Source: Narthecium ossifragum (Eukaryota; Streptophyta; Magnoliopsida; Dioscoreales; Nartheciaceae). From it: DNA of 64,000 bases. The stretch's first letter is position 1. Every line of letters starts with the position of its first letter. This document shows positions 23,901-36,948 of this stretch, piece after piece. Position numbers and translations under genes: made by a program. Below the pieces are notes generated by a model. That model made no database searches, was not told the origin of the DNA, and saw nothing but the letters and a program-made list of their open reading frames with translations. The stretch is from the NCBI GenBank assembly GCA_963920575.1, contig OY986969.1, positions 10,847,096-10,911,095 of the forward strand. Direction: 5' to 3'.

Positions 23901-25376
23901 CTCCCTTATATGAGAGAGCTCAAGAGACGGGATCCTGATACGGACGTCGCACTTCAATGGGAGATATCTCGCCACTTCATCAGATTTTTCTGGGCATTTG
24001 GGGCTTGCTTACGTTCATTGCGGTCTCACCTTAGACAGGTTTGTTTCGCATGGGCATGCACCTACTTCATCGTTTATGTTTGATCACTTCATATTCTTAT
24101 TGATCACAATTTGATTTAATTCATTTATTCAGTATTTCATCAAGGGATAACATGTTTATTATTGTCATTGCTGCGTTTTATAGCGAGATTTTAGTATCTT
24201 GAACGTAATTCGTTTCTTTTTATTTAAAATTCCGATCAGCAAACTATCGGGGTTGATGGAACTTTCTTAACTGGGAAGTTCAGAGGGATCTTATTGATCG
24301 CAACTGTCAAGGAGGGTGACAACCTTATCCTCCCTATCACATTTGCAATTGTCTAAAAGGAGAATCAAGACAATTGGATGTGGTTCATGGTGCAGCTCCG
24401 TTATGTTATTTGTCCTTTTAGAGAACTCACAATACTATCTGACAGGTAGAAAGGGCTCGTTAATGCCATGGCTCTTACCGGAGGCATATCACGGATACTG
24501 TGTGTCGCACCTTTCACGGAATCTGCCAAATGCACCCAAACGTACCGCCCCATATAATAAATTCTGGGCCGCCGCTCGGCCTTATACTTCTGAAGAGTTC
24601 ACACAAATCATGCAGGAAATGAAAGCCGAGTTTCCAGAATAGTACGAGTATATTACGAAGCATATGCCTATGCAGAAGTGGGCTACAAGCTACTTTCAAG
24701 GGCGCAGGTATGATATGCTCAGGACGAATATGGTGGAGTCCTTCAACGGGGTCGTGAAGGGCATCAAATCACTACCTATTCAGTACTTGGTAGAGGAAAC
24801 CATGAGGAAGCTCGCAACCTACTTCCTCAAGAGGAGAGAACTGGCGGAGAGTTTTAGCACCCGTCTTACCCTGAGTGCGGAGAAAGAGATGGACAAAGCG
24901 AGACGAGCATCAAGTTACCTTGGAGTCCACGCCTCTACACATTCAGAATTTCAAGTAAACTCGTGTGATAGAAGCTTCGTTGTCAACATAGATGTGAAGC
25001 AGTGCACATGCCGGACATGGCAGGTTTTGGGGATCCCATGTCAACATGCAATGGCAGTACTTGGCCACAGGAAGTTAGACCCATACGAATATTGTGAAAG
25101 GTGGTGTACGGCAGACACATATCTCGCCACTTACTCAGACAACGTGCCTCCAACTGCGTCGAGACAATACTGGCCGAGAGGAGCCATTGAGGATCACAAG
25201 GTTCTGCCACCAAAGGTGAAAGTCCTACCCGGGCGGAAGAGGAAGAATAGAAGACCCTCACAAGGCGAGATACGGAGGAGCATTAAGAAGTGCAAGAACT
25301 GTCGGGCCACTGGACACAACGTAAGGATATGTACGAACGCTGCTACTTTGATATCAACCCATGTGGGCCATTGACC

Positions 25377-25875
25377 CAAGATGGGTGGAAAGCCCTTATG
25401 TTGGAGGAATTACCTTTTGTACCTTACGGATTTCTTGATTTTTTCAATGAACGACGTCTAGAATTCTCAACGAACCCTTCCTAATGCGTGGATTTTATTT
25501 TCGAAGAATTCTCCTTTATTCTCTACTAATTCCTTCGTTTTACGAGGAATTACTTTGACATTTCGACGAATTCTATCATGATATCTTTATTGTTTAGAAC
25601 TTTGCTTCACCTCGAATTGTCTGTCAACCAAGTATTGTTTTGTAATAAACAGGACAATACCCAGTAATTTGAGACGGAGAGAGTGCGGACGAGAGGGAGG
25701 GAGGGAGAGAGAGAGAGCGAAGGAGGAAGAGAGAGAGAGAGAGCGAGTGGGTGAGAGATAGTGCAGCGGAGCGCGAGGGAGAGAGAGAGTGCGGAGGAGA
25801 GCGACGGAGGGAGAGACCGCGGACGAGAGTGACGTGAGGGAGGAGAGAGAGATGATTAAAGTCGGACGTCACCAA
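25377..25875. other. mudrA 3' flank with GA-rich array
   Basis: Positions 25377-25530 lie just 3' of the mudrA stop and are duplicated at 37000-37150. Positions 25670-25860 form a purine-rich array of GAGAGAG, GTGCGGA and GAGGGAGGGA. It ends with GATGATTAAAGTCGGACGTC, which recurs at 39010-39029 at the end of the second, longer array. This may be the terminal region of the mudrA MULE, but I could not identify a matching TIR. Confidence 0.5.
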
Positions 25876-26230
25876 TCCATGATTAAAGTCGATTGACGGG
25901 TGTTAATGTGTTAGATTCGTCGATGAGTGCGTTGACATGTTACTTTCGTCGATGATTGTTTGCCTCTATCGACGGTCATCCAACAGTCTTATAGACATGG
26001 TTTATTGGTTTTTGCCATTGGAATTGCATTCATCTGTCTTGTCTCATTAATGACGATGTATTCAAAACCTCTCTCTCCCATGTGGGTGAGATCTTCTCTG
26101 TTCATTTCATGATTGGACAGAATCATCGCAACACTGAAGTGGTGTGGTGTTCTTCTAGTTCATCTCAACCATTGAAGGGACTCTTACTCATTCATCTGAC
26201 CGTTGCAATTATGAGGGTCCCGGTAACACC
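25876..26230. other. Gene-free stretch upstream of PMD1
   Basis: No coding signal. Positions 25900-25985 contain three loosely similar phrases around TCGTCGATGA(G/T)TG, which may be degenerate repeats. Confidence 0.4.
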
Positions 26231-26345
26231 TTGTCGCTATAGGTTGGCTCGACGGTTCTCCTCTTGGTATTTTAACCGGTAACAGGGGTCGCTATGGGTT
26301 GGCTCGACGGTTCCCCTCTTGGGATTTTAACCGGTAACAAGTTTG
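26231..26345 (+). repeat. Tandem repeat, about 54-bp unit, two copies
   Basis: The unit includes GTCGCTAT(A/G)GGTTGGCTCG, ACGGTTC(T/C)CCTCTTGG and TTTTAACCGGTAACA. It lies 150-260 bp upstream of the PMD1 start codon, so it is probably in the promoter. Confidence 0.8.
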
Positions 26346-26496
26346 CCCCCTCTTTTTGATTCGATACGATACCCGAGGCAAAAAGTGTCTTTTAATGCGG
26401 TTCATAATTTCAAATCCCTAGGGATTGGGCATTCATCCTTTACCGCTCTGTCCACCATCCCTTCACCGTTTGATTTCTTCTCCCTTCTTCAATACA

Positions 26497-29400
26497 ATGA
26501 TCGAATCTCCTGCTTCTTCATCTTCCCATCATCATATTCATCCTCTTTCCATGTCTCCTCACACTTCGGCTTCCGACGGAACAGTCGATGAATCTCAATC
26601 TTTCGTGGGAATAGGGCCTTTAGATTTTCTTAGGCCTACAACACGTTCTATCCTTATATTGCTGAAAAAAACGCATGTTGCTATCTTTCATCATGTCTTC
26701 CTCGAATATAAAGATCTTGAAGACAGGAAACATTACGGGTTAGGGCCGGCTTTGATTCCATCGGATGATGACGATGGGTTTTACGAGAAGGTTCCTTTCG
26801 CGGCTTGGACGCAGCGTATTTTATTGGACCCTGTTGGGGAATGTTGCGCTGAGAGAATGGATGTCAAGGATCTGATTTGGCTTCCTCACCAACCAATCGA
26901 CACTCCCCTTTTGGCGTCTCTCTTGTGTTTCTGGAGCACAGAGCATAATTGTTTTTTGCTACCGGATGGCCTTTTGTCGATTACCCTGGCAGATATTTTC
27001 GTTTTGACCAATTTGCCTGTTGAAGGAGAGTCTTGCACTGACTTTATTATGCATGGACCAGTAGGGGGTCGACTACTATTGGCTACTGAATGCCCTGATG
27101 ATTGCATAGCCTACTCTGCTTATGAGAAGAAAGAGAAAAGTGAGGATGACCATCCTGTAACTCGCCGAGAGGTTGTTGCCTTTTTCAACTACTGGTTAAA
27201 TAAATATATCGACTGCAGTCAATCGGCGCGTATGAGGAAAGAATGGTTGCCTTTGGCGGAACACTTGGTCCTTTCTCCGCAACCAGTAGCCTTCGCTCCT
27301 TTGTTATTGGGTATGGTTTGAAGGTCCAAGAGGGGGGTGAATTGGACTCTTTTTCGAAAATCTAGATCAATGGAAAAACCAGGTAGGAGAGAACTAATAC
27401 CTTAAAAGCTTGTAGATGGAATGAAACAAAAACAAAATAGCATGCAAGAATAATATTATGAAGGTTAGAGAGATGGCACCGATTTTATAGTGGTTCGACC
27501 CAACTCTTGGTCTACGTCCACTTCTCCCAAGGCTCTCCTTGAGGTTCCACTACTTGCAAATCATTTACAAGCTTTTCCTCCAAGCCTCCTGGTGCTTGGT
27601 GACCTTACACTCACAGCCACTTGCTGTTGAATATCTCTCAAGGTACCTCTTCACACTTGAAGAAGGTTTACAAAGGTTGTAGCACAAAAGAAAATAGGTA
27701 GAAAGCTTCTCTAAAACTTGCTCAGATGATCTCAATAATAATGATAAAAGTTGTGGAAAGTTTACATCAAGGAACTACTTATATTTGGGCTTCAACCAGC
27801 TCAACAAGGAGCTCCAACGGCTCTTTGCAACTCTCCAACGGCTAGTTTTTTTACTATGCGCGTTGCTGGCGGTCGATCCATGCATCGTCCGTCACCCTCA
27901 CGGTCGACCGTCACATCGTCCGTCGTCCTCTGTTAAGAGAATCGCTTCCCAGGGTCGATGCTCGGATCGACCGTCGCTCCTTGACTTTTCTTCATAAATG
28001 CGCCACGGTCGACCGCCGCATCGTCCGTCAGGCTCTATTAAGAAAATGGCTTCCCACGATCGATGCACCGATCGACCGTCGCTTCTTCACTTTTCTTCAT
28101 TAATGCTCCACGGTCGACCGCCACATCGACAGTTGCATCGTCCGTCAGGCTCTATTAAGAAAATGGCTTCCCACGGTCGATGCACCGATCAACCGTGAGC
28201 CAACAATGCATATTTCCAAGTAGGGTGCATCCAACGTGCAACCCCATGGATTGACCGTCACATTCCCACGGTCGATCCATGCATCGACCGTTAGTACAAA
28301 AATGACTTAAATATTGAATTTAAGATTTCCAATTAAAAGGGTAATAAATATTAAACATATATTTTATCATTTAATGTATATTGGCATCATCAAAACAAGG
28401 TTAGGATCAACATGGTTTATAGATGTTTAGGAGAAGCATTCAGGAACCGATTTCGCATAGGTTACTCGGGTCCGTTGTGGCTAGTACAATTGTGGGCTCA
28501 CGCTTATTTTCCTAACCAATCAAACCTAGTGCCTGAGTCTACCGATGCATCTACCTACTGTGCAGCTCGATCGAGCATGGGTTTCTTGGGTAATTATCTT
28601 GCTTCTCGTGCTCTCCCTCCTTCAATCCCCTTTCCGACTGTGTTTCTTGGGGTGCACCTGCATAATCCGCTTCGATCTTGGACACCATGGCACGTCGTTG
28701 GTTTTCACAAGACTAATTCGCTGCGGGATCTTGAATTGAACTGGGATTTTTGGAAGGTAATCTGTACACCCAGGGACCTGCCGGCCATCGACTATCATTT
28801 AACTTGGAGCATTACTCTTCTAACATGTTGGCCAGAAAACTCGGATTCATTCAGCTACTCCCCATCCCTTTCTTCTCCCTCAAGAAGAGAGAAGAGAGTG
28901 ATGAAGCATTTACCTGCTTCTGCTGAGGAAATGGAAGAATCCCACCGCAGTTATTTAGCAGCTTTCGTGGATATCCATTTCCCCGACGATGTGGAGCGTC
29001 GCCAAGATTGTTCGAAGTCTTTCATAAAGTGGTGGGGTGTCGTCCCAAGAAGAATAGCCGGCAATTTGGCGCGTATGGGTCATGTGCTGGCCACCAAAGG
29101 GGGAAATATCAAGATTAAAGGTATATTTCCTACCTCCTTACATTCACAATTCCCTTCTTTTCCTTTTTGCAGATGTTCTTTCGTTCCTCAAAACTGAAGT
29201 CAGCGGGTGGTGACCATCCTGCTTCGACACATACTAAACCCACTATGACTACTTCTACAGCTTCAGTGGGAAGGAAAGGGAATGATCCCCCAGAGACTCA
29301 AGGTCGAGTAAAAAAGAAAAGGACTGAAGTTCCAAAGGTTCGCCCTCATATTAAAAAGGAAAGGATTGTTGTCCCGACTGGGATATCATGTTCGTCATCG

Positions 29401-31312
29401 CTCCCAGGGTCCTTGGACAATGCTCCGAATCCGGGAGTTTTTCATCAGCCATTGGACAAAGTGCCCTCTCCAGCTGCGCCTTGTCAGGCTAAGTCTGGTA
29501 AAATTAATAGAAAATGGGAAGATAGGACTAGCAATGATGACGACGATGTTCCTCTATCGCAGATCTTGGATAAGTCTTCCTTTGTTATCTTTTTCCATTC
29601 AGCGCTCCTTTTCTAACATAGCTTATACCTGCAGCTCCCTCTCAGTGTCACAGGAAGTTTGTCTTCGAAACTGAGGCTAGATCTTTCTGTGTTGGAGAAA
29701 TTCCTCTTGAAGGAGAACCTATTACACCGGTGTCTTCTTCCCTTGGATTGGTGGAGGTAGTTCCCACATCCATGCAATCTGAGGAGAATCTTCCAATACT
29801 GACAATGGGATCTCCAGCTATCTCTCCTTATCAGACGGGGTCGCCTGTCGTCATCATTGAGTCTCCGAGGGATGACTCTCCCAACGTTACCCTTGGATCT
29901 CGTGAAAAAGCAGGCGAGAGAAGTACTTTAGAGATGTTCGTTGGAGGAGTTCCCTCATCGGAGCCTCAAGGAGTGACTAATACTCTAGTATGGCCGCCCC
30001 CTTCCGTGAACGAACAGTTAATTGCTCTTAATGCTTAGTTTGAATAATAATGTGACCATTGCTGTGGATCTTGATGATGAGTTTGGTACAGCCACCGACC
30101 ACGGACGCTTTCGAGGAAAAATCCTTTGAGGAGGCCCGGCTCGAGGGTAGAGAAGATGTAGTTAGATATACCCGTGCGTCAACGGTGGAAACGTTGCATT
30201 GTCCAGGTATGAGTCAATGTCTCACTTCCATTCATTTTACCAGTCTGTTTTCAATATCAGTACCAACCTTCGTTAAATCTATTTCTCCCTTCCAAGTTCG
30301 CACCCCTGCATCTTCATTTCACATCGACGACCGGTCCGTTGTTGCAAGAGAAACGTCTCATTGCGCGCCTATGGTTGAAGAGGTGACTAGTAAGGTTAAG
30401 GATATCGATGGGAACCTTACCATTCAATGGGTGAATATGGAATATGGGATTTCTTCTGATTCCTCCCCCAGCCGTGAATTATATTCACCAGCTCCGCCCC
30501 CAATTGGTTCCAATTTTGAAGTGGGTAGCTCTTCTCGTCAGGGTTTGGAGCCCAGGAAGGATTGCTCGGATAGAAGCCTCCCCGATTGTTTCGAGGATTT
30601 CGATCGACTGGAATCTTCTCTCCAACACTTCATTGATCCTCCGGTTTCCACCGTCTCTAGAGCATTCCGAGAGATCATAGCCCCGTTCCAGGATTATTCC
30701 TTATCGGAAATTGTGCATGCGGGATTCTTTGACGCCTTCATCAACAGAGTAATCAGAGCGCCAAGGGATCCGAACACTCCACGAGAGACATTCAGGGCAC
30801 TCCTGTTGCATTATTGACACACTTTACGCCGCCGTATTGATCAGGTTGACTTCGCAAGATGCACATTGCAGCGTTTCCAAGAATTGCGGGTAGCCTTACG
30901 GAGCAGCGGTCCGATATTAACGGAATGGTACAACAGTCTTGATCATGCCGAGACCATTACACGGGAATTTGATGATAAGCTCTCAGTTCTGCGCGATCGA
31001 GTTGGCTCCCTCAAGACTGAAGTCGCTGATCTACAGACGATGTTGGCAAATCTTTCAAAACATCTTATTCATGCGCAGGCGTCTCTGGATGAACTGGAGA
31101 CTTTGAAAAGGGACTACGATGAAACAATCAAGTCAACCCGGGATCGGTACAGGATCGAGTTCCAGCAATATCGCGACAACCTAGCTAGTCTCGAAGCATT
31201 GGAACCGCAACTGACCGCGAATGTCGACGATCATCTTGTAGCTGAAAGTCTAGTGGGGATGTTTGAGAGCATGTGGGATGCTCTAAGGGGCCCCCATAGA
31301 CAATCGACTTAG
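26497..31312 (+). pseudogene. PMD1: plant mobile domain gene, split by a solo LTR
   Basis: Start chosen at ATG 26497 (MIESPASSSSHHHIHPLSMS). The PMD ('aminotransferase-like') domain spans residues about 30-500, with GPLDFLRPTTRSILILL, FAAWTQRILLDPVGECC, LLPDGLLSITLADIFVLTNL and WLNKYIDCSQSARMRKEWLP. It is cut at GMV by the copia LTR and resumes in frame from 28418 as YRCLGEAFRNRF. Downstream exons (about 29170-29575, 29636-30040, 30100-30210, 30297-31312) encode a basic linker (VKKKRTEVPKVRPHIKKER), acidic segments (NDDDDVPLSQIL) and a C-terminal coiled coil (about 30866-31250) ending GPHRQST. There is one stop at 30816, and the frame at the first splice junction (about 29120/29170) does not match cleanly. 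PMD proteins are transposase-linked and occur in chromatin-silencing factors; this copy's role is unknown. Confidence 0.75.
27319..28412 (-). mobile_element. Copia (SIRE-like) solo LTR in PMD1, 1094 bp
   Basis: It is bounded by TG (27319) and CA (28411-28412) with a perfect TGGTT target duplication (27314-27318 and 28413-28417). The minus strand starts TGTTGATCCTAACCTTG and ends CACCCCCCTCTTGGACCTTC. It is about 90% alike by eye to the solo LTR at 60495-61652, and is shorter partly because it lacks one stretch of the palindrome array. It carries GGTCGACCG-type palindromes at 27865-28290 and a TATA-like AAATATAAGTAG (minus, about 27788-27777). Confidence 0.92.
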
Positions 31313-31814
31313 CACCCATTTTGTAATGGGGATTGTAGATATTTGTCCCATTGTTCTAGGAAATTTTGCATCAAGATTATCTTGTTGGTTTCCCATATGG
31401 ATGGGATATATTTCTTTAAATATTTTCCATTTATAGTTTATCGATGATCCACTCCATCAAGGCTTTGTAAACGATATGCATTGTTGGAGATTGCTCGTAG
31501 ATAACTTAAAGGCTATTCCTACTCCTATGTAGAGTAAGGGTACGCTACTCCTGGGTAGAAACAGCATCGGTTACACTACTCCTAGGTAGAAGAAGAAGTA
31601 ATGGAAATAGAAGATAATTCACTGATAGAGTTGTCTGGTGTGTGTCTTTGTTCGTCTTGTTTTTTTCAATCATCTTCTTTATTAAGACATTTATACAAAC
31701 TGCTCAAGAGCAAGTTCCCATGATCTCTGACGGTTGCACTACATGCTTTGAGCCAATTGGCTTCGAAGTCCTCGAACCAAATGTTCTCGAGGTCGACGAA
31801 GGTACGAAGAAAGA

Positions 31815-31935
31815 TTTCATAGCATAAGTAAAGAATTCCTCGCATAAGTAAAGCATTCCTTGCATAAGTATGTTCATAAATAAGCAATCCTATCCAAGCC
31901 GAATGAGGATTCCTGTCATAAGTAAGGAATTCATT
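31815..31935 (+). repeat. Short tandem repeat 'GCATAAGTAA.GAATTCCT'
   Basis: Four degenerate units of about 22-30 bp start near 31827, 31843, 31862 and 31917, sharing (G/T)CATAAGTAA and ATTCCT. Similar words (GCATAAGTAA at 36784) occur near the right inverted repeat of gene B. Confidence 0.6.
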
Positions 31936-32521
31936 TATTGCACATGCCGACGTATCCACTCGATATAATGGGATCCGATTACTCTCTCCCTTATCTAAAC
32001 CTAGCCATCAATCATCTTGCTCGTCACCTCCCACCTCCGACGATCGCAAACCTCACCATCGCTCTCTCCTCACCTCCGGCCTCTGGCCGTCGGGAACCGC
32101 ATGATCGCCCTCTCCTCAACTCCCTCCTCCGGCCATCGCCAACATCACTGTCGACGTCACTCTCTGGTCGAAACTCCCGCCTCCGGCCGTCGGGAACTGC
32201 GCATTTCCACTCCTTCAATCTTGTCTTCTTCTTTTGGTTTGGATTCTTGATTCTGTTTCTTGTTTGGCAATTGGAGAGGGGTTTTGGTGATCCCATTCGC
32301 CACTAAAATCCCTTCAAGTGGTATCACCACCGTTCGTGCTTCCTCGTACAGGAGTCTATTCGTACGAACAAGGAAACTGCCATGATGGAGGACTTGCCCG
32401 GAGCCAGGGACCTTGATTCACAGAAGAGAGATGGCGATGGCAAAAGCGATTGGGAGAGAGTGGAAGGACAGAGGGCTAGATGCGGCGGAGAGATCGAAGC
32501 GGGGAGAGCGAGGGAGGGAGA

Positions 32522-32553
32522 GAAGCTATAACGAAATGCAATGAATTAAAGTA
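32522..32553 (+). repeat. Left inverted repeat flanking gene B
   Basis: CTATAACGAAATGCAATGAATT here is the inverse of AATTCATTGCATTCCTTTATAG at 36743-36764 with two mismatches, and some similarity extends outward. The pair brackets gene B and could be short TIRs of the element that carried it. No target duplication was found. Confidence 0.35.
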
Positions 32554-32679
32554 ATCCAAAAATCAATGTGTTAAATAAATTAATGTTTAATGTTTTACAA
32601 TTTTATAGTAAAGGAATTAAAAATCATCTCAGGCTATCGTTCATATTGCGGGCTGGCCTCCTTCATTCTTCCGTGCATT

Positions 32680-35600
32680 TCATCTGTCAGCACCATCACG
32701 GATAATGGCATCTGCGAGCTGGGCTCGTATCCTTGGCATATCATCCTGACAGAAGTCAAGAGGCTTCCCCGCTTGAATGCAGTCTTCGTACTGCAGTAGA
32801 AATGCCCCACAATCCCGTCTGCGTTAAAACGAACATATTGGAATTTTTTATAGCAATCACGGAATCCTTATAAAAAGAAAGATATAGAAAGCACGAATTT
32901 ACGAGTTCATCTTAAACAATCCTCGGTTCGGAGACACAAAATCGACCTACAATCATAAGCCAAGTAATTCACTAACTCCAATGACAAAACTCACTGAAGA
33001 AAAAACTATCAGGGGTGGTGACGTCGTTTATACCACGAGCATCGCTTGATGTCTGTGATTTTCACCACAGAGGGAATTGTAGTGCCGGAAACATGCTTCA
33101 CCGATGTCGAACACCAACAAATGCCAGTGATCCATGTCACATATCGGAATCATCCAATAACTGACATGGTCCAGCTACCTCTCACTTAGAACCGGCTCTA
33201 CCAAATTGCGAGCAATATCTAAGTTGTCGAACATCAACGATTGCTACAACAAATAATCGCCATAAGAAAAAGGATTTTCATATAGAAATAAATGATACTT
33301 GAACAGACTGAGCAGCATAGTTTCTTCTAGCAATATACATGTTTTCAAATGCGCATCTATTGTTTTTCGTAGGCTCTTCATCTTGCCTACGACAATACAT
33401 TTCCTGGCACACAGATATGATGGTCTCATCGATGTCCACAACACCAAGCAACTGGCTGATAGCCTTCATAACGACGCGCGTATTGGCGGACTCCCATATG
33501 ACGGCCCTGGAAAATTCAGAGAAGAGAATATATAATATACAAAGATGTACTTAGAATCGAGGAATAACTTAGGTAATCGCAATCGAAATACAGAAAAATG
33601 GTGAAAAAAAACATTCCGAAATAGAAGGAATCGACATGGCCCCCCACCCCGACAAACATCTTACCCGTCTGGCATGTCGATCAGAGAGTCAATAGAGAGG
33701 TTTTCTTCGTCAGACAAAAGTTCACGGGGAAAGTTCGGAATCTGAAAATAAAACAGAAGATCAAAACCAAGAAATAACAAGGATAGACTAACCCAATGTG
33801 CCTTGACAAATTGTAATATACCTGCGCCGCTTTCTCAATAGCAGGTCCCGCTGTTGTTGGCGGAAGATCAGTGACGCAGTCCACGACCGCGGATGCATCG
33901 AACATAGCCGACAACAAAGGCACCCTCTCCCCTGCATTCATATTCATGACAAACACTCGCAGGTCTTCTTGGCCTTTTCTAAGAAGTTCTTGCTCCTTTC
34001 TTAGTTCTTCTGTTATTCTTTTGAGATCTTCTTGATCATTTCTTCGATCTTGTTGATCTTTTCATTTACTACTCAATTCATTGCGGAACATAACGTTCCG
34101 ATCGTGAAGCAGTGTATCGCAGTGCGTTCGCAATCTTGCTTCCATTGCCTCGCATCCGGTATTTAATCGGTCGGTCATAGTTCGGACCACATTTTGTATC
34201 AGCACATTGACTTCTTCAATGGCCAGTAGTCCCGACAGCGCTGCAGGAGTTGAACGTATTGGTTCAGCAGGGAAGGAGACAACGACCTGCTTGGTGCCTT
34301 TCGCCTTCTTCATCTCCCGCTTGTCCCTTCTCACCTTTTGGAGAGATTCCGCCTCAGGCTACGAGATGAATTCTTCTTCCTCTAAGTTGGGTAGGTCTTC
34401 AACCACAGCTTGAGTCTCCACAAGAGAAATACTAGCGCGGTCGGAATCGGAGATCGCGAGAGAGGGATGAACCTTTAAAACAAATTCACAATAGAAATAG
34501 TTTATGTGTCTCGGCCAAATGAAGACGAATCCTTACACAAAGGGCAAAAAAATTATATACGTTAGGAATTCATTACAATCAACAAGAATGCCTCAAAAAA
34601 CAAAGGCATTCGTATGAAATAATTCATAACTTGTCAGATTATTCTTGAAGAAAGAAAACGTAAGGGATCCTTCAGAAATCTATGATCGATAATGCACACA
34701 AACAACATAATTTGTATAAGAAAACCAGAGTCTTTGACAAAGAAGAATTCCTTCGAAAGAAACTTAAATGAGGTTGAAAAATCCATTACATCTGTGCTGG
34801 GCATTTTCTTGACAACATCCGCAAGCCCCACTCGACGATTTGCAGTTGTCCCTAGCCATCTACGGACCCAGGGAAACGCGCTGGGTTCAGCGGGCATCTT
34901 CCAGCACCTATGCTCGTAAAACCAAACCGGACAATTAAAACGGAAGCAATGTACAGATTAGTGTACGAACGGGGGAATCGATATTCAAAAAAAAATGAAC
35001 ATGGAGGTTCTCACAATGAGCACCAAGGTGCAGCCGTTCAGGTACATTTCATTCACGCGTCGCCCAGCATCCCCCACCTTCTTCCGGATCCGCTCGAATG
35101 TGGCCATCACGGAGGAGAGGATGAAGTCATGCACGGCTTTGCCCCATGCATACGTGCCGAGATCGTCCAAGCTGTCGAGATACGACAGCAGCCACTGGAG
35201 GCATTTGTAGGCGGTGCCCGGGAAGAAGACGGCCGCGAAAAGATAAGCGAGGTAGAACTGGACGATGTCGGCGGAGTCCCCTGGGAGGTCTAGCGAGATA
35301 AGGGATTTCATCGCCCTCTCCAAGTCTTTTCTCGTGCATTCTGGACGAATCTTGTGCCTATCCAAGAATGCTGACGTATTGGTCAGGCCTACGCCGGAGA
35401 GATCCACGGCAACGCCACCCCTTGGCAGTCCAAGAATCATGGGCGTGTGCTCCTGGGTGAGGTTCAGTTTACACTGACCAATCCGGAACACGCCGTCGCC
35501 CCTCCACCCGTAAACGCACTCCTGAAGAATCGGAGTGTCTTGGGCCACCGCGTGGAAGTTATAGATTAGGCGGAAGGGTGTGCGATCGAGGATAGCTTTC

Positions 35601-35797
35601 TATTCATCGTTCAACTGATGGTAAAGCTCACGGGTCCCCTTCGAGTGGTAACGGCCATTAATTTTGCATCTTTCTTGTCTAACGGCCTTGCGCTTGCCTT
35701 TCTGATATTTATCTTGTTCGAAACTGGTGCTTGTTTCGGATTCAGAACGGTCCTTCTCCTTCTCCCGTCGATGTATCCTCTCCATTGCTGTGTGCAC
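32680..35797 (-). pseudogene. Gene B: Ulp1-like cysteine protease fusion gene
   Basis: Exon 1 (35797-35015) has a charged N-terminus (RIHRREKEKDRSESETSTS), then LYHQLND, FRLIYNFHAV, LQECVYGWRGDGVFRIGQ, MILGLPRGGVAVDLSG and FYLAYLFAAVFFPG. Next come FPWVRRWLGTTANRR (about 34910-34785), a long coiled coil (about 34340-33950), ISQLLGVVDIDETIISV (33469-33410), and the C48 protease: MIPICDMDHWHLLVFDI (His-Trp and Asp, about 33155-33105) and, after an intron, DCGAFLLQYEDCIQAGKP (catalytic Cys, 32814-32760), ending at TGA 32680. His, Asp and Cys of a Ulp1 site are all present. Stops at 35598 and in the protease exons and a missing AG at one acceptor (near 34926) indicate decay. Ulp1-bearing genes of this kind travel with MULEs (Kaonashi-like). 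Confidence 0.7.
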
Positions 35798-36737
35798 TAA
35801 TAAAGATAAGTATCACTGGGGAGGGGTTCGGCCAAAAATAACAGAGAAGGTCACTGGGGAGGAAAAATGGTAGAAAGCATGAGAGGAAGGAGATAAGGAA
35901 CAAGGTTTGGACAATACATAGAGGACTGGGGGGAGGAGGTCGGCTCAGGGAGCCTTACGGTTCAAATCCTGAACGAGGTTTTGATTTCGCCACGTGTTGC
36001 ATCAACGAATCCCGTCCCTTCATTTTCCCGCCAACCGGCAAGGAGGTAGATGGGGACGAAGAAGAGAGAGAAGGGCGAGCATGAGAGAGAATGCGCTTCT
36101 GGGAATGACAGCTAATGATGTGAGTTATACAAAAGGTTTGATTTGAAACGTGATGGCTGGAGAAAGTCAAGGTAGAAAAGCTGAAAGGGAGTGCAAGCGA
36201 GAGTGGAAGACAGAAAGCAAGAGAGGAAGGAATTTGATTGCCCCCTCGTTAAATAGGGAATACAAAACATATTTGAAGTAATACTTCATAGTATTTAAGT
36301 AATCTGATTTTTTCCCATTGAAATTGCTATCGGCCTCTTTCCCACCTATTCAACATACTACCCATCTCTACGTTTTTTCTGACACTCTCTCTTGTGTTGT
36401 GCATTTAATTTGCTGTCATATTGTCACCTCTCAACATTTTTCTCTCTCTCCAGCTTTCTCACACTATCTCTCTCTTTCTCCACCACACCACTTTCATCAT
36501 ATGTATCTATCATAAATACCTCTTCCCGCATCCTCCTTCCCTAATTATGAAAAGAGGAACAACATTTTTCAAAAATTAATAAGGCATGACTGCTTCGAAC
36601 TATCAAAGTAATGAGTAAAAAGTAAAGAAAATCGTAACAATGACGAAGTAGCTCTAAGAAATTGGGTATTCAATACAGACTGAGCTAGAGAGAGAGAGAG
36701 AGGAAGACAACATATTTTAGTACTATTCCTCAACACT
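35798..36737. other. Upstream region of gene B
   Basis: No gene supported. It holds a GA-rich patch (36040-36090, 36180-36230), a CT-rich patch (36420-36480) and AT-rich sequence. It probably contains the promoter of gene B. Confidence 0.4.
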
Positions 36738-36768
36738 AATTCATTGCATTCCTTTATAGTTTCCGAGT
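36738..36768 (-). repeat. Right inverted repeat flanking gene B
   Basis: Partner of 32522-32553; see that entry. Just to the right (36784) is a GCATAAGTAA word like those at 31827-31930. Confidence 0.35.
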
Positions 36769-36948
36769 ATTATTCCTCTACATGCATAAGTAATTGCCCA
36801 CTCCCTCTCTCTCTTCTCTTCCACCCTCGCTCTCTCTTCCCTCTCTCTCCTCCACTCCCTCCGCAGCCACTCTCTTTCTCCCCCGCCACTGGCTCCATGC
36901 CTCGCCACGGAGGAGCGGAGGAGCGGAGGAGAGAGAGGGAAGAGACAC

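Larger units (their letters stand above)
15377..25376 (+). pseudogene. MuDR-type (mudrA-like) MULE transposase, interrupted
   Basis: The start is MEMAGQNPTNFWLLFHFGGN (15377). Exon 1 carries the MuDR N-terminal region and, read across a solo LTR insertion, continues at 21877 with DVLMMAELCVTSCIALRLF. Later exons lie at about 22139-22228, 22683-22824 and 23086-24041. The last of these holds the MULE DNA-binding region (GQVFNDVRHFTLFLKAYAI, CPWTMKGLK, FIDEHTCN). After a roughly 200-bp intron the transposase core begins at 24240 (TIGVDGTFLTGKFRGILLIA, with a DDE Asp), followed by ILSDR, NMVESFNGVVKGI, a SWIM zinc finger (CTCRTWQVLGIPCQHAMAV, about 25005-25060) and a zinc knuckle (CKNCRATGHNVRIC). 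Stops at 15507, 23784, 24354 and 24640 and a frameshift near 24445 show it is dead. Confidence 0.85.
31313..32679. other. Spacer between PMD1 and gene B
   Basis: No convincing gene. Positions 31500-31600 contain an imperfect triple repeat of ACTCCT(A/G)GGTAGA. Positions 31815-31930 contain four copies of GCATAAGTAAAG(A/C)ATTCCT-like units. Positions 32030-32220 are C-rich with repeated CCTCCGGCC(G/A)TCG phrases. Positions 32400-32530 are GA-rich. Positions 32522-32553 match the inverted sequence at 36738-36768. Confidence 0.45.
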
